From Draconibacterium orientale (lineage in GTDB: Bacteria > Bacteroidota > Bacteroidia > Bacteroidales > UBA1556), in the NCBI GenBank assembly GCA_020718275.1, contig DYSI01000005.1, positions 1 through 63,480 of the forward strand: a DNA stretch of 63,480 nucleotides, read 5' to 3'. The notes under the pieces were generated by a model, which was not told the DNA's origin, made no database searches, and saw nothing but the letters and a program-made list of their open reading frames with translations. The translations under genes were made by a program, and so were the position numbers. Of the stretch, positions 17,188-25,847 are shown piece by piece (the stretch's first letter is position 1; the number at the start of each line of letters is the position of its first letter).

Positions 17188-18159
17188 TTATGACATGCTT
17201 TGAGTAGGTCTGGAAGAAATTTCGATAATCTTTTTATATTCTTCGGGGCTAAGGTCTTGATAAAAGAAATTTACTGGATCGATTGGTTTCCCATTTTTAC
17301 GCACTTCGTAATGTAAATGGGGTCCTGTGGAACGTCCTGTATTACCAACATAGCCAATAATTTCGCCTCGCTTAACTATTTGACCGGGCTTTACAATGAT
17401 TTTACTCATGTGTGCATACAGCGTTTGGTATCCATAGCCGTGATTTATTTCTACCACTAGGCCATATCCTCCTAAATCTTCGCTTGGATAGGCGACTTTT
17501 CCGTCGCCAGTGGCATAAATTGGCGTTCCTATTGGAGCTGAGAAATCAATGCCGGTATGCATTCTCATCGTTTTATAAATAGGATGCATGCGATAGCCAA
17601 AACCTGAGACTATCCTAGTAAAATCTTTGTTTGTGATTGGTTGTATACCAGGTATGGACGCTAGCATTTTCGATTTTGATTTAGCTAATTTGTATACCTT
17701 ATCAAAAGATTTTGACTGAATGTACAATTCGCGGCTCAATTGATCTATACGCTTGGTGGTTTCTATAATTAAGTCGCTATTTTCGTATCCCTTCAATTCG
17801 GCATAGCGATCAACACCGCCAATACCAGCCCTCCGCTCGTCGATTGGCACCGGCTCAGCTTCGAAAATTGTACGGTAAATATTATCATCGCGCTCTTCAA
17901 TGTCTTTTAGCACTTTCGACATCAAATCAAGTCGTTTATTCATCAACTCAATTTGTAATTCGTATTGTCTATTTTCTCTTTTAAGCGTTAATTCTTTAGG
18001 CGAATCAAAGAAATTGTATGCAATTAGAATCATTGTCGCGGCAAATACCAACCCACCAATAATCGAAAAGCTACCATGTCGTAGCAGCTCTTTCCCTCGA
18101 AGTCGAACTCTTTCAAACTCTAAAGTATGTGGATTTATCTTATATTTCCCTTTGCTCAT
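17188..18159 (-). CDS. M23 family metallopeptidase (LytM-type), membrane-anchored
   Basis: 323 residues: a short cytoplasmic N-terminus, one membrane segment (about 31-50), a coiled coil (55-165) and a C-terminal M23 domain (180-300). All zinc ligands are present: H201 and D205 in HTGIDF, and H283 in HLHYEV (with H281). It should be an active peptidoglycan endopeptidase in the periplasm, or an amidase regulator. It is transcribed divergently from alaS, an arrangement I recall from many Bacteroidota genomes. The last 20 residues form a short basic and serine-rich tail. Confidence 0.92.
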   Translation of the reverse strand: MSKGKYKINPHTLEFERVRLRGKELLRHGSFSIIGGLVFAATMILIAYNFFDSPKELTLKRENRQYELQIELMNKRLDLMSKVLKDIEERDDNIYRTIFEAEPVPIDERRAGIGGVDRYAELKGYENSDLIIETTKRIDQLSRELYIQSKSFDKVYKLAKSKSKMLASIPGIQPITNKDFTRIVSGFGYRMHPIYKTMRMHTGIDFSAPIGTPIYATGDGKVAYPSEDLGGYGLVVEINHGYGYQTLYAHMSKIIVKPGQIVKRGEIIGYVGNTGRSTGPHLHYEVRKNGKPIDPVNFFYQDLSPEEYKKIIEISSRPTQSMS

Positions 18160-18209
18160 ATTACACGATATCCGGTAAAAAATTGAGCGGTAAAATTAAT
18201 GAAATAATT

Positions 18210-18217
18210 TAACTTTG
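18210..18217 (+). promoter_or_regulatory. -7 element of the alaS-gldB operon
   Basis: TAACTTTG matches the consensus. The nearest upstream TTG (18183-18185) is 24 bases away, longer than usual. The resulting leader is about 90 bases and contains a hairpin and a small open frame. Confidence 0.45.
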
Positions 18218-18236
18218 CCGCCTAATCCATTTTATT

Positions 18237-18273
18237 GACATTTTTTAAGCTTTCATGGACTCAATGTCTTTTT
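18237..18273 (+). promoter_or_regulatory. Weak hairpin with T-run in the alaS leader
   Basis: GACATT (18237-18242) can pair with AATGTC (18263-18268), which is followed directly by five T. The stem is only 6 bp with a 20-base loop, so it is at best a weak attenuator. Confidence 0.25.
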
Positions 18274-18314
18274 GTTTTATGGATTTTAACGTCAAAATTA
18301 TTTTCATTTTATGA
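18255..18314 (+). CDS. Possible 19-codon leader frame overlapping alaS start
   Basis: ATG at 18255 opens a frame of 19 codons (MDSMSFCFMDFNVKIIFIL) whose TGA overlaps the first ATG of alaS as ATGA. It lies in the leader, downstream of the -7 element. It contains no alanine codons, so it is not an obvious attenuation peptide for alaS, and it could be chance. No Shine-Dalgarno is seen. Confidence 0.2.
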   Translation: MDSMSFCFMDFNVKIIFIL

Positions 18315-20926
18315 TGCAAGCAATCAATATCCGCCAATCTTTTTTGGATTTCTTTAAAGAGAAAAATCATCAAATTGTACCATCAGCGCCTATGGTTATT
18401 AAAAATGACCCTAGTTTGATGTTTACCAATGCAGGGATGAATCAGTTTAAGGAAATATTTTTAGGCAATAGCCCAGCTAACTATAAGCGCATTGCTGATA
18501 CACAGAAATGTTTGAGAGTTAGCGGAAAACATAATGATTTAGAAGAGGTTGGACATGATACTTACCATCATACCATGTTCGAGATGCTAGGAAACTGGTC
18601 GTTTGGCGATTATTTTAAACGCGAAGCCATTGATTGGGCTTATGAGTTTTTGGTCGAGCGAATGAAAATAAATAAAGATCAGTTATATGTAACGGTTTTT
18701 GAGGGTGACAAAGCTGATAATCTTGATTCTGATGAAGAGGCAAAGCAATACTGGGCTGAGAAATTTCCAGAATCTCAAATTCTTTATGGAAACAAAAAAG
18801 ATAACTTTTGGGAAATGGGTGATCAGGGTCCATGCGGGCCATGCTCCGAAGTCCACGTAGATATTAGAAATCCTGAAGATCGTGCTAGAATTTCAGGGGC
18901 TACTTTAGTCAATAAAGACCACCCACAAGTAATCGAAGTTTGGAATTTGGTATTTATTCAATTTAACCGTAAAGCGGATGGTAGCCTCGAATCATTGCCC
19001 GACAAACATGTGGATACTGGAATGGGTTTCGAGCGCTTATGTATGGTGATGCAGGGCGTACAGAGTAATTACGATACCGATGTTTTTCAACCGATGATTC
19101 AGCAATTGGCCGCATTGGCACATCAAAAATATGGCGAAAATAAACAAGTAGATATTGCTTTAAGGGTAGTTGCCGATCATATTCGTGCCATCGCTTTTTC
19201 AATTGCTGACGGTCAATTGCCCTCTAATAATAAGGCTGGATATGTCATTCGACGTATTTTGCGCCGCGCAATTCGCTATGGATATACTTTCTTGAATTTT
19301 GATAAGCCTTTTATTTTTAGCCTAATTCCAATGCTTGTGCAAGATATGGGCGCAGCCTATCCCGAATTGGTGAAGAATAAAGATTTGATAATGAATGTTA
19401 TTAGAAGCGAAGAAGAGACTTTTCTTCACACCCTTGCGCATGGTCTTACTATGCTCAACAAAATGATTGATGATCTTAAACTTAGAGGTGAAGACACTGT
19501 TTCGGGTGAAGCGGCTTTCGAATTGTACGATACTTTTGGATTTCCACTCGATTTGACGGCTTTAATCTTGAGTGAACGACAAATGAAAGTAGATTTTCAA
19601 GCTTTTGAGGGGCAAATGCAAATGCAAAAAGAACGCTCACGCAACGATGCAGCCAAAGTGTCTTCCGACTGGGTGGTGCTTGATTCTGAAAATCAAAGCG
19701 TTTTTGTTGGGTATAACTCTACCGAATGTGAGGTTTCTATCTTGAAGTATCGCAAGCAAGTGATCAAGAATAAAGATGTATACCAACTAGTATTTGATAA
19801 AACTCCTTTTTATGCCGAAAGTGGGGGACAAGTGGGGGATAAAGGATTTATCGAATTTGAATACCAAAAAATTTATATAACTGATACTCAGAAGGAAAAT
19901 AGCCTTATTGTACATACAACGGAGGCTTTGCCAATCCGTTTAGACGCTAGCTTTAGCGCTGTAGTGGATGTAAACCGTCGTCAACGAATCACCAATAATC
20001 ATTCGGCTACACACCTTTTGCACAAAGCCTTGAGGGAGGTTCTTGGATCTCATGTTGAACAAAAAGGAAGTTTGGTTTCTGAACATAGTTTACGATTCGA
20101 CTTTTCACATTTTCAGAAATTGTCCGATGATGAAGTCAAAAGAGTGGAACAGATTGTTAATCAAGCTATTCGTGCGAATGAGGCTTGCCAACTATTTAAC
20201 AATATGAGCATGAATCAAGCGCAACAAATGGGGGCAATGGCTCTTTTTGGTGAAAAATATGGGGACCATGTAAGGGTGGTAAAATTTGGCGATTCAGTGG
20301 AGTTATGCGGAGGTACTCATGTGAATGCCACCGGACAAATTGGACAATTTATAATTCGTCAAGAAACGTCCATTGCGGCCGGTATTCGCCGAATCGAAGC
20401 AATCACTGCCGATACCGCCGAACAATACTTAATTGATCAACGGGCATTGCTCGATGAACTGCGGTCATTGCTAAAGAACCCTGCAGATTTACCAAAAGCT
20501 ATCGAACAAATCATGACTCAAAATAAGGATTTACAACGTAAACTCGATCAGTTTCAACAAGTAGCTTTGCAACAACAAAAGCTTAGCTTGCTTGATCATA
20601 CTGTAAAAGTTGGCGAGGTTCAGCTTATTGCTAATCAATTAGATATGGATGTGGAGAGTTTGAAGCGAATCTGCCAGCAAATTGTAGCTGAAAATGCTAA
20701 TATGGTTGTTTTGCTGGCAAGTATTCAGGATGGAAAACCTTCTATTTGCGTTGGGGTCTCTAAAGATCTGATTGAAATCAAAAAGTTGAACGCGGGTAAT
20801 ATTATTAGAGAGTTGGCTAAAGAAATAGATGGCGGCGGTGGTGGACAAGCTCACCTAGCTGCTGCAGGCGGCAAAAATCCTGCTGGTGTTCCTGCTGTCT
20901 TGGCTCGAATTAAGGAATTAATTTAG
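18311..20926 (+). CDS. alaS: Alanine--tRNA ligase
   Basis: 871 residues (or 870 from the second of two consecutive ATGs). The class II catalytic domain (1-250) includes YHHTMFEMLGNWSFGDYFK. The tRNA-recognition domain follows, then the editing domain with zinc ligands H564/H568 (HSATH) and C666/H670 (CGGTH), and a C-terminal DHHA1 domain with GGGGGGQAHLAAAGG (844-858). All editing residues are intact. The catalytic domain carries phrases such as EVWNLVFIQFNR and HVDTGMGFERL that, from memory, look more like eukaryotic cytosolic AlaRS than E. coli AlaRS. gldB follows after about 50 bases and is probably co-transcribed. Confidence 0.97.
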   Translation: MMQAINIRQSFLDFFKEKNHQIVPSAPMVIKNDPSLMFTNAGMNQFKEIFLGNSPANYKRIADTQKCLRVSGKHNDLEEVGHDTYHHTMFEMLGNWSFGDYFKREAIDWAYEFLVERMKINKDQLYVTVFEGDKADNLDSDEEAKQYWAEKFPESQILYGNKKDNFWEMGDQGPCGPCSEVHVDIRNPEDRARISGATLVNKDHPQVIEVWNLVFIQFNRKADGSLESLPDKHVDTGMGFERLCMVMQGVQSNYDTDVFQPMIQQLAALAHQKYGENKQVDIALRVVADHIRAIAFSIADGQLPSNNKAGYVIRRILRRAIRYGYTFLNFDKPFIFSLIPMLVQDMGAAYPELVKNKDLIMNVIRSEEETFLHTLAHGLTMLNKMIDDLKLRGEDTVSGEAAFELYDTFGFPLDLTALILSERQMKVDFQAFEGQMQMQKERSRNDAAKVSSDWVVLDSENQSVFVGYNSTECEVSILKYRKQVIKNKDVYQLVFDKTPFYAESGGQVGDKGFIEFEYQKIYITDTQKENSLIVHTTEALPIRLDASFSAVVDVNRRQRITNNHSATHLLHKALREVLGSHVEQKGSLVSEHSLRFDFSHFQKLSDDEVKRVEQIVNQAIRANEACQLFNNMSMNQAQQMGAMALFGEKYGDHVRVVKFGDSVELCGGTHVNATGQIGQFIIRQETSIAAGIRRIEAITADTAEQYLIDQRALLDELRSLLKNPADLPKAIEQIMTQNKDLQRKLDQFQQVALQQQKLSLLDHTVKVGEVQLIANQLDMDVESLKRICQQIVAENANMVVLLASIQDGKPSICVGVSKDLIEIKKLNAGNIIRELAKEIDGGGGGQAHLAAAGGKNPAGVPAVLARIKELI

Positions 20927-20976
20927 CATTCCAAAATATGCTTTCGCTGCTTTCTTTAACCTTTAATCATTCTAAA

Positions 20977-21981
20977 ATGCGATTACAAAATCGGTATTGG
21001 ATTCTAATCTTTTTCGGACTTATAATCTTGAGTTCATGCGAAAATGATAAACCTAATTTGGCGGTTAATTTGGAAGGGATACCTGCTCCTTCAATTAAGA
21101 TACTACGGTATGAGCAAGCCATGTTTTCCTTGAATATGGATTCTTTCAATACTGAAATTGCTAAATTGCAACCTCAGTTTCCACTTTTTCTGAATGGAAA
21201 TTTGAACGACAGCCTCGCTGTACTTTCTTTAAAGGCTTTTTTTAGCGATGCCTATATGATTGAATTGAATCAATTGGTGCAAAACAAATTTGCTGATATT
21301 GCTCCTCTGCAAAACAAGATAAGTAAGGCTATGCAGTATTATCGTTATTATTTCGACATCCCCCAATCGTTTAGTTTCTATTCGTATGTATCTGGTTTAG
21401 ATGTAAATAATCCAATTAAAGTGATTGATAGCAATATCATTATTGGTTTGGATTTGTATTTGGGCTCAAGCGCTAAAGTGTACGAGCTAAGTGGTTTTCC
21501 AAAATATATTAGTAATTGGTTGACTCCCGAATCTATTCTGCCTGATGTGGCAAGCGAGCTATACAGGGGAATGGTTCCTGAGCAGGATTTATCAAATCAA
21601 CTGCTTGATCAAATGATTTATGAAGGGAAAAGATTGTACTTTGTTCAAGCCCTAATGCCAGAGATTGCAGATACTTTGCTGCTGCATTATTCTGCTCCAC
21701 AAATGAAATGGTGTTATGAAAATGAAGCAAAATTATGGGCATTGATGATCGAAAATCAGTTTATTTTTAAAAACGACGTTCAAATCCAAAAGAAGTTTAT
21801 GGATAACGGCCCTTTTACGACCGTTTTTGCAGGGGAGGCTCCATCCAGAATAGGCCATTTTATCGGCTGGAGAATCGTAAGTAAATACATGGCTAATACT
21901 AAATTAGAACTTCAAGAATTGCTTTTGCAAGAGGATACACAACTCATTCTCAAACGCTCGAAGTATAAACCAAAACGCTAA
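20977..21981 (+). CDS. gldB: GldB-like gliding-motility lipoprotein
   Basis: 334 residues with a lipoprotein signal ending LIILSSC (lipid-modified C21). The rest fits the GldB family: an N-terminal stretch on the theme IKILRYEQAMFSLN, a middle GLDLYLG segment and a C-terminal RIGHFIGWRIVSKYM, with helices reminiscent of M1-type peptidase relatives but no HExxH seen. GldB is required for gliding in Flavobacterium, and homologues also exist in non-gliding Bacteroidota. I start at ATG 20977, directly before the signal peptide; an in-frame ATG at 20938 adds 13 unlikely residues. It sits immediately after alaS and converges on engB. Confidence 0.75.
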   Translation: MRLQNRYWILIFFGLIILSSCENDKPNLAVNLEGIPAPSIKILRYEQAMFSLNMDSFNTEIAKLQPQFPLFLNGNLNDSLAVLSLKAFFSDAYMIELNQLVQNKFADIAPLQNKISKAMQYYRYYFDIPQSFSFYSYVSGLDVNNPIKVIDSNIIIGLDLYLGSSAKVYELSGFPKYISNWLTPESILPDVASELYRGMVPEQDLSNQLLDQMIYEGKRLYFVQALMPEIADTLLLHYSAPQMKWCYENEAKLWALMIENQFIFKNDVQIQKKFMDNGPFTTVFAGEAPSRIGHFIGWRIVSKYMANTKLELQELLLQEDTQLILKRSKYKPKR

Positions 21982-21996
21982 ATGAATTAGTAAAGG

Positions 21997-22620
21997 CTAG
22001 TCGGTGTAAGGAATCAAACGTGGATCAAAAAGTGGATTGCTTTGCTCAATAATATTCAAAACGTCTTGAATTCCTCTCTTACTCTCGGAGGAAGTTATAA
22101 TGTACTCGGGTAAGCTTTCCCATTGCTTTAGCAAAATATTCTTATAAATAGTCAGGTTTTTCTCTAATTTATTGGTAGTCAGTTTGTCTGATTTTGTAAA
22201 AATCAACGTAAATGGTAGTTCGGAGGCGCCGTATTTCGACATGAGTTCCAAATCCGATTTCTGAGGCTCAATTCTTGAATCGACTAAAATAAAGGTATTT
22301 ATTAAGTTCAGTCGTTTGAAAAGATATTGACTCAGCATTACCTCCCATTTTTGACGTATTTCTTTCGATATTTTAGCGAATCCATAGCCCGGCAAATCTA
22401 CTAGATACCAATTATCATTAATTAGAAAATGATTAATCAGCTGAGTTTTGCCAGGAGTACTACTTGTTTTTGCAAGCTTACTATGATTGGTAATGGCATT
22501 TATTAAAGAAGATTTTCCCACGTTTGATCGACCTATAAAAGCATATTCGGGTTTATCCATGGGGGGACATTGTGCGTAATCGGCACTGCTTTTTACAAAA
22601 ATGGCAGAATTAACCTTCAT
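21997..22620 (-). CDS. engB: Ribosome-biogenesis GTPase EngB/YsxC
   Basis: 207 residues. GTPase motifs are G1 GRSNVGKS (30-37), a G2 threonine in STPGKT, G3 DLPG (75-78), G4 TKSD (142-145) and a G5-like TSSES near the C-terminus. This family helps assemble the large ribosomal subunit. I prefer the ATG at 22620 (MKVNSAIF) to one seven codons upstream. That ATG lies inside the 3' end of the upstream acyltransferase gene: the two overlap by 11 bases, so translation is probably coupled. Confidence 0.95.
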   Translation of the reverse strand: MKVNSAIFVKSSADYAQCPPMDKPEYAFIGRSNVGKSSLINAITNHSKLAKTSSTPGKTQLINHFLINDNWYLVDLPGYGFAKISKEIRQKWEVMLSQYLFKRLNLINTFILVDSRIEPQKSDLELMSKYGASELPFTLIFTKSDKLTTNKLEKNLTIYKNILLKQWESLPEYIITSSESKRGIQDVLNIIEQSNPLFDPRLIPYTD

Positions 22621-23569
22621 TGGATAATTCGCTAGAGTCAATTCTTTTTTCGGAGATATTGTATATATGGCGTGCTTTTTTTGCTTCGTAAATATCTGAT
22701 ATCTTGATTAAAATACCAGACTCTTCAACCGCTCCAAAATCGTGATTGATGGAAGTTCCAAAATATTTCATACCAGGACTTAAATTCATGTAGGCATTCA
22801 CTAAGGGGGGGATGTTTTCGCCAAATTTCCGCACCTGCTGATTCAGTATTTTGTAGTCTTCGAGGTAATCAATACCTTTAAATATGGGTTTAATATCATC
22901 AATATCAGTTTTGTAAAGGAGAGGTTCGCTTGGAAATACAAGTTTTTCGTGGTCTCCAAAATGCAAATCCAAAAAGTAGTGAATCATATCACGCGCTTTC
23001 GCATTGAAATTGGGATACATCGTAATTTTACCGAAGAAATACTCCATTGAAGGCTGACTTACAATTAGATATCCCAATCCGTCCCATAGATTATCTAAGG
23101 AATAAAGCCCTTTGCGTACATTGTAGTTTGGCTGGTAGTTTGGCTGAACAAAAGATCGCCCTAACTCGAAGGTTTGGGGTAAGTAGTCTTGAATAAACTT
23201 TTGACCAAAATCGAATAGATGCGCTGTCGGTGTGTCGAGTTTACTGCTTGCATTTCGCAAAATTTCATAGCCTTCCAAAAAACGATACCCACCTACAATT
23301 TCTTCATGCGATGGATCCCACACAATTAGTTGCTTAAAAGGTATATCAGATAAATCGTGTTCATCAAGATCGACGCTTTTTCCTGAGCCGCCACCAGCAT
23401 CACGAAAACTTATTTCGCGAAGACGCCCAATTTCCTGTATAGTATTTGGGGCGTTGAAATGACTGATAATGAAAATTTCTTTCTTCCCATTATTAGTTCT
23501 TCTAACAAAAGTTGAGTCGTTCAACTCGGCTCTAATCAGCGCTTTATTAATTGGTGCAATGATGTCCAT
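22610..23569 (-). CDS. GNAT-type N-acyltransferase (GlsB/OlsB-like), aminolipid synthesis
   Basis: 319 residues, resembling the Acetyltransf_5 (hemolysin/OlsB) branch of N-acyltransferases: IVGGYRF (91-97), FELGRSFVQPNYQ in the acyl-CoA or acyl-ACP binding region, and a downstream LWDGLGYLIV segment. Relatives GlsB (Bacteroides) and OlsB transfer a 3-hydroxy fatty acid to glycine or ornithine, the first step in making glycine or ornithine lipids. A PlsC-type partner lies next door upstream (23803-24654). The acceptor amino acid cannot be told from sequence. It is the first gene of the engB operon, with a clear promoter carrying a palindrome. Confidence 0.75.
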   Translation of the reverse strand: MDIIAPINKALIRAELNDSTFVRRTNNGKKEIFIISHFNAPNTIQEIGRLREISFRDAGGGSGKSVDLDEHDLSDIPFKQLIVWDPSHEEIVGGYRFLEGYEILRNASSKLDTPTAHLFDFGQKFIQDYLPQTFELGRSFVQPNYQPNYNVRKGLYSLDNLWDGLGYLIVSQPSMEYFFGKITMYPNFNAKARDMIHYFLDLHFGDHEKLVFPSEPLLYKTDIDDIKPIFKGIDYLEDYKILNQQVRKFGENIPPLVNAYMNLSPGMKYFGTSINHDFGAVEESGILIKISDIYEAKKARHIYNISEKRIDSSELSNEG

Positions 23570-23598
23570 GGTTTGTTTTTCGCTTGTTTATTCTTGTG

Positions 23599-23629
23599 CA
23601 AATTTAGTTGATAAATTGTATTTATCAAA
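23599..23629 (-). promoter_or_regulatory. Promoter of the N-acyltransferase-engB operon
   Basis: On the minus strand TTTG (23629-23626), a 19-base spacer and TAAATTTG (23606-23599) match the Bacteroidota promoter consensus exactly. The start of transcription would be about 25 bases before the ATG at 23569. A perfect inverted repeat covers the spacer and the -33. Confidence 0.75.
23608..23628. repeat. Perfect 9-bp inverted repeat on the promoter (candidate operator)
   Basis: TTGATAAAT-TGT-ATTTATCAA, symmetric over 21 bases, fills the space between the -33 and -7 elements and includes the TTG of the -33. A dimeric regulator bound here would block RNA polymerase. The regulator is unknown. Confidence 0.6.
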
Positions 23630-23802
23630 ATTTATCCTAGAAGCTGCCGTTAATGAAGGTTTTTATTTTTATTAAGTAAACAATGGATTGATTATTTGTC
23701 TCTCTGATTGGATTAGCACACGCTGGCTTGTTGTTATGCAGAAATTAATTTAATAAAAGTAATGTGTTATAAATTAACTTGATGCGAAAAATACACCCCG
23801 AA

Positions 23803-24654
23803 TTAATCGTTGATACTTCTTTTGTATTCTTTCCCTAGTTCGTATACGGTCGCTTTTACCCAAGCTGCCCATTCTTTCTTGGTTTTGGTTTTATCAAAAG
23901 TCTTGTAACTAATTGGATTGCCAAAGTGAATATGGATTTTAGCTTTCTTCTGTTTAAAGACTTCGGCTGGAAGAAACAGCATCTCAATATTGGTTTTTAT
24001 GCCAAGCATTTTTCGCCACTGAGCTAATTTATAGAAGAACCTCGAATTATATGCTTCAATATAAGTAGGAATGACGTCTCTATTGTAAGTAATTGATTTG
24101 CTGATGAAAGTATGTTTCCATTCGAGGTCGAATATGCCGTGTTTTTGCCGCCTTGAAACGAGTCCAGCGGGGAAAAATAATAGAATTCGATTAGAGGCAA
24201 AAGCTTGTTCTAGAACTTCTAAATATTCGGCATTTCGGCCGTGCTTATTAATGGGTATCAGCAAGGGGGCAACGCCTGGCAATTTCATCAGAATATCGTT
24301 TACTGGAAATTGTAAGTCTTGACGTACTTGACCAACGGCATGGATGAGGGCAATGCCATCAAAGCCTCCAAGCGGGTGATTGGCTACAATCATTGGATTT
24401 CCTTCTTTGGGAATGTTTTCTAATCCCGTAATTTTTAAATCTAATTCAAAATCACTGATAGCTTTGGCCACCCAGTCCAAACCAAAATAATCTCGCCATT
24501 TATAGACATAGTAATTTACCTCGTCAATATGAACTATCCGCTCGATTAGTCGTATTACAAAGCGCGGTATTTTGCGATATAATCGAGGACTTTTTTCATA
24601 AATGATTTTGGGAATATTGATGAAGCGTTCACCTATTTCTATCTTCCCTTCCAT
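23803..24654 (-). CDS. PlsC-like O-acyltransferase (GlsA/OlsA-like)
   Basis: 283 residues. The acyltransferase block I is NHPLGGFDG, the HX5D variant found in hemolysin/GlsA-type members rather than the HX4D of classic PlsC. FPAGLVSRR (about 159-167) corresponds to block III, and the N-terminus is basic and amphipathic, as for a peripheral membrane enzyme. In the glycine/ornithine lipid pathway the second step is O-acylation of the 3-hydroxyacyl chain, which GlsA or OlsA performs; the neighbouring N-acyltransferase supports this role. A lysophosphatidate acyltransferase is the alternative. An exact -7 element lies 29 bases upstream. Confidence 0.78.
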   Translation of the reverse strand: MEGKIEIGERFINIPKIIYEKSPRLYRKIPRFVIRLIERIVHIDEVNYYVYKWRDYFGLDWVAKAISDFELDLKITGLENIPKEGNPMIVANHPLGGFDGIALIHAVGQVRQDLQFPVNDILMKLPGVAPLLIPINKHGRNAEYLEVLEQAFASNRILLFFPAGLVSRRQKHGIFDLEWKHTFISKSITYNRDVIPTYIEAYNSRFFYKLAQWRKMLGIKTNIEMLFLPAEVFKQKKAKIHIHFGNPISYKTFDKTKTKKEWAAWVKATVYELGKEYKRSIND

Positions 24655-24682
24655 GCCATTTGTTTAATGGAAAATTTAAAAG

Positions 24683-24690
24683 CAAATTTA
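24683..24690 (-). promoter_or_regulatory. -7 element of the O-acyltransferase gene
   Basis: TAAATTTG on the minus strand, 29 bases before the ATG at 24654. No TTG at the -33 distance. Confidence 0.45.
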
Positions 24691-24824
24691 GGTATTTTAA
24701 TAATGGCTTTGCTTTATTTCTATATGATTTGCAGTCTATTTTTTATTTCTATTCATTTTTTCCAAAATTGCTTACTGAGAATAGGATACTAGAAAAATAC
24801 TATCTTCGTTGTCTAAAATTTGAT

Positions 24825-25847
24825 ATGTACGCCTACTTTACCTTTTTGCAAAATTACTTGTTCGAGAAGAAGTTTTTTAAAGCCTCTGAATTTGATATTC
24901 CGATAATTAATGTTGGCAATTTAGCCGTGGGCGGAAGTGGAAAATCGCCTATGATTGAATATCTTATTACACTATTATCGCCTCATTATCAAATTGCTAC
25001 CTTGAGTAGAGGCTATGGTCGTACGACCAAGGGGTTTAGGGAGGTGCTGGCAAATTCTACCACCAATGAAGCTGGAGATGAGCCTGTTCAATTCAAAACT
25101 AAATTTCCTTTTTTGAAAGTGTTCGTGGGTGAAGATCGGGTAGAATCTGTTACCCAATTACTTTTTGAATATCCTTCGATTGAGCTAATTCTTTTGGATG
25201 ATGCCTTTCAACATCGTGCTATCAAAGCAGGATTAAATATTTTACTCACCGATTATTCAAAAATTTTTACCCGAGATCTTTCCATGCCCTTGGGTCGATT
25301 AAGAGAATTTCCAGCTGCCTCGCAACGCGCTCAAATGGTCGTAGTTACTAAATGTCCTGCCAATATTTCGGAACAGGAGCAAGCGATTTTGCGCCAAGAA
25401 TTGAGCCTACACACCGAAGCTCCAATTATGTTTTCGTACTTAGTGTACGATAATTTGAAGTATTTATCCTCCGATATTTCTGTTCCTGAATTTGGTAATA
25501 TTTTGACCGTTACTGGTTTGGCAAATCCGAAGCCGATGATTGACTATTTGCAATCGCATTATAATCCTTCAAGAATGGAACATCTTTCGTACCCAGATCA
25601 TCATCGTTTTAATTCCACTGATTTACGCACTATCAAGGATAAATTTGATAAATTTGCAACTCAAAACAAAGTTTTAGTGGTGAGCGAAAAAGATGGTGTG
25701 CGCTTAAAAACCCTCAACCATACTAACTCATTATTGGATTTACCCATTGTAGTTCTTCCCATTAGAATAGCTTTTATTGAACCTCAAGGTCACTTATTTA
25801 ACCAAATAATCGAAAATTATGTACAACAAAATACAAACGACAACTGA
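24825..25847 (+). CDS. lpxK: Tetraacyldisaccharide 4'-kinase (lipid A)
   Basis: 340 residues from the ATG at 24825. NVGNLAVGGSGKSP (29-42) is the Walker A region, followed by LSRGYGRTTKGF, ILLDDAFQHR and LTDYS motifs of LpxK. It phosphorylates the lipid A precursor at the 4' position at the inner membrane. A longer frame from a TTG at 24660 would add 55 residues that I do not recognise; the ATG leaves a slightly short N-terminal anchor (YAYFTFLQNYLFEKKFF) resembling the membrane helix of other LpxK. The 3' end overlaps the purine phosphorylase gene by 29 bases. Confidence 0.92.
   Translation: MYAYFTFLQNYLFEKKFFKASEFDIPIINVGNLAVGGSGKSPMIEYLITLLSPHYQIATLSRGYGRTTKGFREVLANSTTNEAGDEPVQFKTKFPFLKVFVGEDRVESVTQLLFEYPSIELILLDDAFQHRAIKAGLNILLTDYSKIFTRDLSMPLGRLREFPAASQRAQMVVVTKCPANISEQEQAILRQELSLHTEAPIMFSYLVYDNLKYLSSDISVPEFGNILTVTGLANPKPMIDYLQSHYNPSRMEHLSYPDHHRFNSTDLRTIKDKFDKFATQNKVLVVSEKDGVRLKTLNHTNSLLDLPIVVLPIRIAFIEPQGHLFNQIIENYVQQNTNDN

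Noticed and set aside
18218..18310. T-box riboswitch in the alaS leader
   Set aside because: No T-box sequence or specifier stem is visible, and T-boxes are not expected in this phylum.
24660..24824. N-terminal extension of lpxK from a TTG at 24660
   Set aside because: The extra 55 residues do not look like LpxK, and the start would lie in the divergent promoter region of the O-acyltransferase.
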